From assembly GCA_025937075.1 (NCBI GenBank), contig JAICSD010000014.1:1-21150 (forward strand): a DNA stretch of 21,150 nucleotides. The letters are read 5' to 3'. The position numbers and the translations under genes were made by a program. The DNA is from Vicinamibacteria bacterium. Lineage in GTDB: Bacteria; Acidobacteriota; Vicinamibacteria; Vicinamibacterales; 2-12-FULL-66-21. Position 1 is the first letter of the stretch. Every line of letters starts with the position of its first letter. Positions 1-6,258 of the stretch are shown here, piece after piece. The notes under the pieces are model-generated. The model had not been told where the DNA came from, made no database searches, and saw only the letters and a list, made by a program, of their open reading frames with translations.

Positions 1-113
1 TCCGGATGCTCGATGCGCAGATGCACTGGGTCGTCGAACCCGGCATATTTCGTGTGATGGTCGGCAGCTCATCGAAGGATATCCGCTTGCGCGGTGAGCT
101 GAGGGTGCGATGA
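1..113 (+). CDS. GH3 beta-glucosidase, C-terminal end only (partial)
   Basis: The frame beginning at base 3 is open to a TGA at 111-113. Its 36 codons include MHWVVEPGIF, RVMVGSSS and KDIRLRGEL. This is the closing strand pattern of the fibronectin type III-like domain at the C-terminus of family 3 glycoside hydrolases (tryptophan, then EPG-x-F, then VG-x-SS, then DIRL). GH3 enzymes of this layout release terminal beta-linked glucose or related sugars, usually in the periplasm or outside the cell. The catalytic domains lie before the window and cannot be checked, so the exact substrate is unknown. The stop overlaps the next start as ATGA, so the two genes are probably translationally coupled and form one glycan-degradation operon. 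Confidence 0.75.
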   Translation, partial: RMLDAQMHWVVEPGIFRVMVGSSSKDIRLRGELRVR

Positions 114-1450
114 CGATCTCCCGCCGGGCGTTCGTCATCTCCGCGCTCGCATCGATTGCCTCGCGCCAGGCGGGCCGTCCACAGGAGGCGCGCCCGCGAC
201 CACGCGCGTCGCAGCTCGCGTGGCAGCGCGACGAGCTGGCCATGTTCCTCCACTTCGGTGTGAACACCTTCACGGATCGCGAGTGGGGAGACGGCAAGGA
301 GGATCCCGCGATCTTCGCTCCGTCGAACCTCGACGCCCGGCAATGGGCGCGAACGGCGCGTGCCGCCGGCTTCCGCGCGATGATTCTGACCGCGAAGCAT
401 CACGACGGGTTCTGCCTCTGGCCGAGCAGAACCACGGCGCACACGGTCGCGAGGAGTCCGTGGCGGGCGGGCCACGGCGATGTCGTACGGGAATTCGTGG
501 ATGCCTGCCGCGCCGAAGGGCTGCGGCCCGGCCTGTATCTATCGCCCTGGGATCGCAACAATCCAACGTACGGCGATTCACCGCGCTACAACGATCTCTA
601 CTGCGATCAGCTGACGGAGCTGCTGACGAATTACGGGACGATCGCCGAGGTCTGGTTCGATGGCGCCAACGGCGAGGGCCCGAACGGCAAGCGCCAGGTG
701 TACGACTGGACCCGCGTGTGGGCACTCGTGCGCCGCCTGCAGCCGGACGCCGTGATCTTTTCGGATGCCGGGCCGGACGTCCGCTGGTGCGGCAACGAGA
801 AGGGGGAAGCAGGCGATCCGAACTGGTCGACGGTCGACCCGGAGGCGGTGACGGTTCCGGGCGCATCGGGCCCTGGCGTCTCGCGCGCGCTGCAGCACGG
901 CGATCCACACGGAACCGTGTGGCGCCCCGCCGAAGCGGACGTCTCAATTCGTCCGGGCTGGTTCCATCATCGCGCGGAAGACAACCGCGTCCGCACGAGC
1001 GAACAGCTGTTCGATCTGTATCTCAGCTCGGTGGGGCGGAACTCGAAGCTGCTGCTCAACGTGCCGCCGGCGCATGACGGCCTGCTGAGCGAACCGGATA
1101 TCGCCAGCCTGAACGGCTTTCATCAGCATCGGACCGCACGGTTCGCAGCCGATCTCGCCGCGGGCGCGCGTGTCAGATGGCAGGCCGACGGGCGTGCGGC
1201 CGACATCGATTTGGGACGTCGCGTCACCGTCGCTTTGGCGCGCCTCGAAGAGGACATCACGCAAGGACAGGTCGTCGCGGCGCACTCACTGCTCGGATCC
1301 GACGGCGGTCCCTGGCGCCTGCTGGCGCGAGGCACCACAATCGGCTACGCGCGCATCCACCGGTTCGAGCCGACGCCCGTCCAGCGAGTCCGGCTCGTGA
1401 TCGACGAGGCGATCGCGCCTCCGCAAAAGCTCGCGATCAAGCTTTACTGA
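110..1450 (+). CDS. alpha-L-fucosidase, GH29, Tat-exported
   Basis: The 446-residue product should hydrolyse terminal alpha-L-fucose from glycans. The N-terminus, ISRRAFVIS followed by a short hydrophobic run to about residue 20, is a twin-arginine (Tat) signal, so the enzyme is probably exported folded. The GH29 barrel begins near residue 36. It shows the substrate-pocket motifs FLHFGVNTF and TAKHHDGFCLW and the nucleophile motif EVWFDGANG, with Asp184 as predicted nucleophile by family position. The WFDG form is typical of the broader-specificity bacterial branch (subfamily B). The C-terminal part is a short beta domain, and there is no extra carbohydrate-binding module. The ATG overlaps the stop of the upstream GH3 gene. 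The stop lies 5 bp before the first copy of the repeat cluster at 1456. The assignment is firm; the natural glycan is not known. Confidence 0.93.
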   Translation: MTISRRAFVISALASIASRQAGRPQEARPRPRASQLAWQRDELAMFLHFGVNTFTDREWGDGKEDPAIFAPSNLDARQWARTARAAGFRAMILTAKHHDGFCLWPSRTTAHTVARSPWRAGHGDVVREFVDACRAEGLRPGLYLSPWDRNNPTYGDSPRYNDLYCDQLTELLTNYGTIAEVWFDGANGEGPNGKRQVYDWTRVWALVRRLQPDAVIFSDAGPDVRWCGNEKGEAGDPNWSTVDPEAVTVPGASGPGVSRALQHGDPHGTVWRPAEADVSIRPGWFHHRAEDNRVRTSEQLFDLYLSSVGRNSKLLLNVPPAHDGLLSEPDIASLNGFHQHRTARFAADLAAGARVRWQADGRAADIDLGRRVTVALARLEEDITQGQVVAAHSLLGSDGGPWRLLARGTTIGYARIHRFEPTPVQRVRLVIDEAIAPPQKLAIKLY

Positions 1451-1455
1451 CGCGG

Positions 1456-1641
1456 GTCAATGCCGGCTGATCGCTTCGCTATCTGTCAATGCCGGCTGAT
1501 CGCTTCGCTACTTGTCAATGCCGGCCGATCGCTTCGCTATCGGTGAATGCCAATGCTGACAGTAACTCAGTCCCGCATTCGACATTGACAACTGATTCGG
1601 CCGGCATTGACAAGGAATGCAGCCGGCATTCAGCCTTGACA
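1456..1641. repeat. Repeat cluster 1: GTCAATGCCGG motif in direct and inverted copies
   Basis: The gap between the convergent fucosidase and radical SAM genes consists almost wholly of copies of GTCAATGCCGG. Three near-identical 29-bp tandem units start at 1456, 1485 and 1514; each is GTCAATGCCGGC followed by TGATCGCTTCGCTAT or a close variant. A decayed fourth unit at 1543-1560 reads GTGAATGCCAATGCTGAC. The second half carries the motif on the opposite strand: ACATTGAC near 1582, CCGGCATTGAC at 1601-1611, and a copy split by a few bases at 1622-1641. The cluster is therefore itself an imperfect inverted repeat able to form large hairpins. A related cluster in opposite orientation lies at 3039-3229. 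No protein is likely to be encoded here. Confidence 0.9.
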
Positions 1642-1645
1642 AGGA

Positions 1646-3043
1646 TCAAATCAGAGCGACCTGCTCTGTCGTCGGCTCCGCTCAACAGTACCAGGGCTCG
1701 TTCAGATACGGCACCGTCGCGCGCGAGGGGAGCGGCGGGTGCGCCGGAGCGGTGAGGCCCGCCGCGGCGTGAGCCATGTCCCACGCCGCCCGGAACATCT
1801 CTTCGCGAGGTTGAGTGAGGCGCGCGCCGGCGCGCTGTTCGAGCTCCTGCTGCAGCGCGTCGACGCGCGCATCCTGGTGACGCCAGACGTGCGTCAAGGA
1901 TCCCGCATCGAATCGTACGACCGTCCGCCGTATCTCGTCGAGCTCGAGCATCCTCGATCCGTCGGGTATCAGCAGTCGAATCGCATATTGAATCGGCGCG
2001 ACCGCAGGCACCAACCGGAGACGGCGGATCGTGTCCAGCATGTCGCGGTAGCTCTCGAGCGTCGTCCAGGGCGTGAACGCGACGAATGTCGGGGCGAGCG
2101 CAAGACCGATTCGCTCGAAATCATCGACGACTGCCTCGACGTCCGCGCGCGTATGCCCTTTTTCGAGCTTCGCCAGCACATCGTCGTCGAATGACTCCAC
2201 CGCGGCCGTCACGAACGCGCAACCAGTGTCGCGAAGGCGCGGGAGCAGGTCGCGGTGACGTCGCAGATGCTCGACCTTAATCGTGACGTCGTACGAGACG
2301 CCGGCGTGCGCACGCGCGAGCGCCTCCACGATCGCCATCGCGTGACGCGGACCGTTGAAGAAATCGGGATCCCCGAACGTGATGTGCTGGGCGCCGGCGC
2401 GCACCTGCGCCGCGATGTCCGCGAGCACCACGTCGACCGGCACGATCCGGAAACGTCCCTCGTAGATCGGCACGATTGGACAGTGGCGGCAGCGGTGCTT
2501 GCAGCCACGGCTCGCCTCCGTGTAGCCGACGATTCGGCGCGCGTCGCCCACCTGAAGCGATGCGTATCTCGCGAGCGGCGGCAGATCGCGACGATCGGGC
2601 GGAATGAAGTCGAGGCGGGGAATGTCTTTGGCCCGACGGGGCGCTTCCGCCTGAAGGCGCGGAGCTTCCGCCTCAAGGCGGAAGCCACGGCGCGCGAGTG
2701 CCACGAGATCGGCTTCGAACTCCGGCCCGAGGATCGTCTGGATGCCGCGCTCGCGCAGCACCGCCGCGTTCAGCGGCGCGTAGAGGCCGTACGCGCACAG
2801 ATGGGCCGACGAATTGAGCACCCGAACGCGATCGATCATCGGAAGCGCCAGCCGCGTCGCCGTGTGCATCGGCAGGAAGAACGCCACGAGACCCGCGCGC
2901 CGGACGGCTGCTTCGTCGAGCTTCGTTCGCGTGAGGTCCGCGCACGCGACCTCGAATCCTGCCTCGCGCAGCCACGCCGCTGGTGATGCGAGCCCGAACG
3001 GCTGACGGCCGAGGTCGTAGGTCGAGAGGAGAAGAACTGTCAA
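1646..3043 (-). CDS. CUAEP-tail radical SAM selenoprotein (in-frame TGA = Sec)
   Basis: The 465-residue protein has an N-terminal Rossmann-like, B12-binding-type region (about 1-130) and a radical SAM core whose CKHRCRHC motif supplies Cys181, Cys185 and Cys188 for the 4Fe-4S cluster. Its first in-frame TGA (1682-1684) follows EPWYC; reading through gives C-U-A-E-P-T-T-E-Q-V-A-L-I, then a TGA at 1646-1648. C-U/C-A-E-P is the defining tail of the known CUAEP/CCAEP-tail radical SAM family, so codon 454 is read as selenocysteine. A SECIS-like hairpin follows. I chose the TTG at 3041-3043 because the family-like start TVLLLSTYDLG follows it at once; a TTG at 3065-3067 would add 8 residues encoded partly by repeat. 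There is no strong Shine-Dalgarno. Residues near 120-138 come from an inserted 21-bp repeat. The reaction is unknown. Confidence 0.9.
1652..1668 (-). promoter_or_regulatory. SECIS-like stem-loop after the Sec codon
   Basis: On the minus strand, CAGAGC and GCTCTG form a perfect 6-bp stem closing a 5-nt loop, AGGTC. In mRNA the loop holds GGU, beginning about 20 nt after the UGA. Bacterial SECIS elements bound by SelB sit directly downstream of the UGA and carry a G-U-rich apical loop. The E. coli fdhF element has a closely similar tip (GCAGGUCUGC) at nearly the same distance. The hairpin lies inside the translated tail, as bacterial SECIS elements must. The stem beyond 6 bp and any bulged U cannot be judged by eye. 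Confidence 0.8.
1682..1684 (-). other. UGA selenocysteine codon (Sec454)
   Basis: This TGA is followed in frame by Ala-Glu-Pro and preceded by Cys, which gives the C-U-A-E-P signature. Twelve codons, Sec included, are recovered by recoding it. A conventional gene call ends here with EPWYC. Confidence 0.87.
2643..2685. repeat. Two 21-bp tandem units with a perfect palindrome, inside the radical SAM gene
   Basis: Two 21-bp units (2643-2663 and 2664-2684) begin with GCTTCCGCCT. The second is a perfect inverted repeat: arms GCTTCCGCCT and AGGCGGAAGC around a 2-nt loop (2664-2685). On the coding strand they give the 7-residue phase EAPRLQA, so the protein reads LEAEAPRLQAEAPRRAK between the N-terminal domain and the RLDFIPPDR segment. 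The 21-bp length keeps the frame. This looks like a small repetitive element inserted at an interdomain linker. Confidence 0.8.
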
Positions 3044-3229
3044 TGCCGGATCTCTGTCGCTCGTCAATGGCCGGTACTAACGCGTGTCAATGCCGGGATC
3101 CTGATGCCCACATTCAGAGAAGTATCACAATCCAGCAGTCGGCATTGGCATTGACACGAATGCAGCCGGCATTGACAAGCAGCGCAGCGATCAGCCGGCA
3201 TTGACAAGCGTCAGCGACCGGCATTGACA
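3039..3229. repeat. Repeat cluster 2: inverted counterpart of cluster 1
   Basis: Plus-strand GTCAATGCCGG copies lie at 3039-3049, 3063-3074 (one extra base) and 3086-3096. Minus-strand copies (CCGGCATTGAC) lie at 3166-3176, 3195-3205 and 3218-3228; the pair at 3166 and 3195 keeps the 29-bp period. Read on the minus strand, the order matches cluster 1: tandem GTCAATGCCGGC units, then a degenerate GTCAATGCCAATGCCGAC (3138-3155, two mismatches to 1543-1560), then inverted copies. The cluster reaches into both neighbouring genes. It supplies the TTG start of the radical SAM gene and the last codons of the GH20 gene. Confidence 0.9.
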
Positions 3230-4815
3230 GATTTCCACTGTATCTCTGGCGCGCGATAGAAGTTGACGCCGAGTGCCGTCCAGCGCGGACCCTGCGCCCC
3301 GAGCCGTCCGGTGAACGCCTTCCAGTCGTGGCTGGACGCCGGCGCCCAGCCGAGCTCCGCGAGCGCGGCGATCCGCGGAAACGCCATGAACTCCAGGTCG
3401 TGAACCGTCGCGACCGTCTCCGACCAGAGCGGCGCTTCGATGCCGAGGATCTTGTCCGCGGGGACGCCGCCGTCCTTGTCCGGATCCCAATCGTACGTCT
3501 TCTGCACGCTGACGAGCCCCGCCCACCTGAGGCCGAGCACGGTCCCCTCGTCGTACTTCATGTCCAGGTAGACGCGATTGGCCGGCGACAGGATCAGCCG
3601 CGGCGACGCGGCGAGCTGCGCCCGCGACGCGTCCGGTCTCCAGTGCTGGACGATGGAGCTGGGGAGCAGCGTGGCGGCGGCAATCTCGTCCCAGCCAATC
3701 ATCTGCTTGCCGTGCGACTGGACGATCGTCTGGACGCGCTCCATGAACTGCTTGTACTGATCCGGCGTCAGCGTCTTGACCTCGTCGCCGCCCGCATGAA
3801 AGTACGCGCCGGGCGTCATCCCCGCAATCTCCCGCACCACATCGTCGATGAACTTGTACGTGACGTCCTTTTCGACGCACAGCGCGCTGAAACCCACCTC
3901 GATGCCGCTGTAGGGCTCCGGCGCGCGGCCGTTGCAATTGAGCTCCGCATAGGACGAGAGCCCTGCGTTCGTGTGCCCTGGCATGTCGATCTCCGGCACG
4001 ATCGTGATGAACCGATTCGCGGCGTACGCCACGAGGTCCGCGTACTGTTGTTGCGTGTAGTAGCCGCCCGTTCCTCCCCCGACCTCGCTGTGTCCGCCGC
4101 GCGTGGTCAGCTCGGGCCAGGATTTGATCTCGATCCGCCAGCCCTGGTCGTCTGCAAGGTGGAGGTGCAGACGGTTGATCTTGTAGAGCGCGAGGAGGTC
4201 GATGTAGCGCTTCACCTCCTCCACGGTGAAGAAATGGCGCGCGACGTCGAGCATCGCGCCGCGCCACGCGTACCGCGGGCGGTCGGCGATGTGCGCGCCG
4301 GGCAGGAGCGCGGGCCGCGGCTTCGCGAAGTTCGCCGCTTCGTACTCCGAGGCGTACGGCAGGAGCTGCCGCAGCGTCTGGACGCCGTAGAAGACGCCGG
4401 CCGGCGACGCGCCGTCGATCCTGATCTCCGTGTCGCCGATCGTCATGTCGTACGATTCGTCCGCGGGCGCGGTACCCGGGGACGAGGGCGCCTTCACAGC
4501 CAGCACGATCCGGCTCCCCTGCGGCGCCGCATCGGGGGTCGTCACGGCCGGGCGCGCCCCGCTCGCACGGCCAATCAATTGCGCGGTCAGCGTTGCGATG
4601 CGCGCGACCGCCGCGTCGTTCTCCGGCGCAACGATGACGAGCCCCGGCCCGGCGCTGAACTGCACGTTCGATGGCTCGATCGCCGCGGGCGCCGGGAGGA
4701 TTTCCGTCAGCGGCGACGGAGCGGGCGGCGTTCCGGGCGCGGCTGGCTTCGGCGCGCGCGCGCAGGAGAGCGTCAACGCGAGCACGAGGCACAACAGCGA
4801 GACTCGACCTCTCAA
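3211..4815 (-). CDS. beta-N-acetylhexosaminidase, GH20, secreted (likely lipoprotein)
   Basis: The 534-residue enzyme should remove terminal beta-linked GlcNAc or GalNAc by substrate-assisted catalysis. After a signal peptide (VSLLCLVLALTLSC, imperfect lipobox, candidate lipidated Cys) and a Pro/Ala linker comes the GH20b domain (about 45-165), then the GH20 barrel. The barrel shows HLHLADDQGWR, the DMPGH motif, and the catalytic pair Asp344-Glu345 in HAGGDEVKT. I chose the TTG at 4813-4815 because GGAGG lies 5 nt upstream and the signal peptide follows directly; a GTG at 4843-4845 would add 10 residues that include the Shine-Dalgarno region. The last residues, SVNAGR, are encoded by repeat cluster 2, so the original 3' end has been altered. 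The divergent POT transporter starts 38 bp away and may import the products. Confidence 0.93.
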   Translation of the reverse strand: MRGRVSLLCLVLALTLSCARAPKPAAPGTPPAPSPLTEILPAPAAIEPSNVQFSAGPGLVIVAPENDAAVARIATLTAQLIGRASGARPAVTTPDAAPQGSRIVLAVKAPSSPGTAPADESYDMTIGDTEIRIDGASPAGVFYGVQTLRQLLPYASEYEAANFAKPRPALLPGAHIADRPRYAWRGAMLDVARHFFTVEEVKRYIDLLALYKINRLHLHLADDQGWRIEIKSWPELTTRGGHSEVGGGTGGYYTQQQYADLVAYAANRFITIVPEIDMPGHTNAGLSSYAELNCNGRAPEPYSGIEVGFSALCVEKDVTYKFIDDVVREIAGMTPGAYFHAGGDEVKTLTPDQYKQFMERVQTIVQSHGKQMIGWDEIAAATLLPSSIVQHWRPDASRAQLAASPRLILSPANRVYLDMKYDEGTVLGLRWAGLVSVQKTYDWDPDKDGGVPADKILGIEAPLWSETVATVHDLEFMAFPRIAALAELGWAPASSHDWKAFTGRLGAQGPRWTALGVNFYRAPEIQWKSVNAGR

Positions 4816-4820
4816 GCCAA

Positions 4821-4825
4821 CCTCC
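4821..4825 (-). promoter_or_regulatory. Shine-Dalgarno GGAGG deciding the GH20 start
   Basis: GGAGG on the minus strand lies 5 nt before the TTG at 4813-4815. It supports that TTG over the upstream GTG as the start of the hexosaminidase. Confidence 0.65.
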
Positions 4826-4853
4826 AACCTCTGCCTAGAGTACACTCACCGCG

Positions 4854-6221
4854 ATGAGCGACGCTGCCCTCGCATCCGTGAACGCGGCCGACGCGCTGGA
4901 TCGCGGCTTCTTCGGGCACCCGCGCGGCCTCTCCACGCTCTTCTTCACGGAGATGTGGGAGCGTTTCAGCTACTACGGGATGCGCGCCTTCCTCATCCTC
5001 TATATGGTGGCGCCTGCGGCAGCCGGCGGCCTCGGGTTCACGGACGCGCACGCAGCATCCATCTACGGCACCTATACCGGAAGCGCCTGGGCCGCGGCGA
5101 TTCTCGGCGGCCTCGTCGCTGACCGGCTGCTCGGACAGTACCGCACCGTTCTCCTCGGCGGCATCGTGATTGCCGCAGGACATTTCACGCTCGCGTTCAA
5201 GACGCTGCCCTTCTTCTACACGGGTCTGGGATTAATCGTACTCGGAACGGGGCTGCTGAAGCCGAACGTCAGTACGCTCGTCGGCTCGCTCTATCCACAA
5301 GGCGACGTGCGGCGCGACGCAGGGTTCTCCATCTTCTATATGGGAATCAACCTGGGCGCGTTCATCGGGCCGCTCATCGCCGGCTATCTCGCCCAGCGTG
5401 TGAACTGGCACATCGGATTCGCGTCTGCAGGGGTGGGCATGGCCTTCGGCGTGGTTCAGTACGTGCTCGGACGCCAGCGTCTGAAGGCGGGCATCGCCCG
5501 GCTTGGACAGAAGCCGGACGCCGCAACGGCGGATACGAAGGCGGCTCGCCACACTGCCGGGACGCGCCGTGGCTTCAGCCGCGAGGAATGCCAGCGGATT
5601 GGCGCGATCGTGATCTTCTTCCTGGCGGCCGTGCTCTTCTGGGGCGCGTACGAGCAGGCGGGATCGACGCTGAACCTGTTCGCGGATCGGTACACGCGCC
5701 TCGAGATGTTCGGCTTCGCCTTCCCGTCATCATGGTTCCAGTCCGTGCAGCCGGTGTTCGTCATCGTGCTGTCTCCGATCTTCGGGTGGCTCTGGCTGCG
5801 CCTCGGGCGGCACGAACCATCCGTGCCCGCGAAGTTCGCGTGGGGACTACTCTTCATGGGACTCGCCTTCTTCGTGCTCGTACCCGCCGGTGCGATGGCG
5901 AGCGGCGAAGGCGTCCGCGTGAGCCCGTGGTGGCTCGTCGCGTCCTACTTCGTCTCGGAGCTCGGCGAGCTGTGCATCAGCCCGGTCGGCCTCAGCGCCG
6001 TCACGAAGCTCGCGCCGCTGCGGATCGTCGGGCTCATGATGGGCGTATGGTTCCTGTCGAATGCTTTCGGCAACAAGCTGGCAGGCTGGGCGGCGGGGTT
6101 CTTCAGCTCGATGCCGCTCAATATGCTGTTCGCCTATGTCACGACAACGCTGCTCGTGGCGGCGGGCGTGATGTTCGTGTTGATCAGACCGAGTAAGCGG
6201 CTGATGGGGAGTACGCGATAG
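4854..6221 (+). CDS. POT/PTR family proton-coupled oligopeptide transporter (MFS)
   Basis: This 455-residue inner-membrane protein belongs to the proton-dependent oligopeptide transporter family. Helix 1 carries the proton-coupling motif ExxER (Glu33, Glu36, Arg37 in TEMWERFSYYG). The second family signature is FYMGINLGAFIGP, near residues 160-175. About twelve or more hydrophobic segments are visible. A basic cytoplasmic loop near residues 205-240 separates the two halves, as in other bacterial members. Transport is of di- and tripeptides or peptide-like compounds with H+. It is transcribed away from the GH20 gene across about 38 bp, which suggests shared or overlapping control and a role in taking up glycopeptide or muropeptide breakdown products; that substrate is inference. 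No good Shine-Dalgarno is visible before the ATG. Confidence 0.92.
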   Translation: MSDAALASVNAADALDRGFFGHPRGLSTLFFTEMWERFSYYGMRAFLILYMVAPAAAGGLGFTDAHAASIYGTYTGSAWAAAILGGLVADRLLGQYRTVLLGGIVIAAGHFTLAFKTLPFFYTGLGLIVLGTGLLKPNVSTLVGSLYPQGDVRRDAGFSIFYMGINLGAFIGPLIAGYLAQRVNWHIGFASAGVGMAFGVVQYVLGRQRLKAGIARLGQKPDAATADTKAARHTAGTRRGFSREECQRIGAIVIFFLAAVLFWGAYEQAGSTLNLFADRYTRLEMFGFAFPSSWFQSVQPVFVIVLSPIFGWLWLRLGRHEPSVPAKFAWGLLFMGLAFFVLVPAGAMASGEGVRVSPWWLVASYFVSELGELCISPVGLSAVTKLAPLRIVGLMMGVWFLSNAFGNKLAGWAAGFFSSMPLNMLFAYVTTTLLVAAGVMFVLIRPSKRLMGSTR

Positions 6222-6258
6222 CGTGGGTTCGAGGTCGCGGGGGTGACCGAGAAAAAAC

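Noticed and set aside
1456..1560. 29-bp tandem units resembling a CRISPR array
   Set aside because: The whole period is repeated, with no unique spacers; the core also occurs inverted in the same cluster, and no cas gene is present.
1515..1784. Reading on past the second TGA (1646-1648) of the radical SAM gene
   Set aside because: The frame enters the repeat cluster, has no family similarity, and no second SECIS-like hairpin was seen after that TGA.
3044..3067. Upstream TTG start at 3065-3067 for the radical SAM gene
   Set aside because: The 8 extra residues come partly from repeat sequence and do not resemble the family N-terminus. It cannot be fully excluded.
3328..4857. 509-codon plus-strand frame opposite the GH20 gene
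   Set aside because: Arg/Asp-rich mirror frame of a GC-rich gene; the GH20 reading has intact catalytic motifs.
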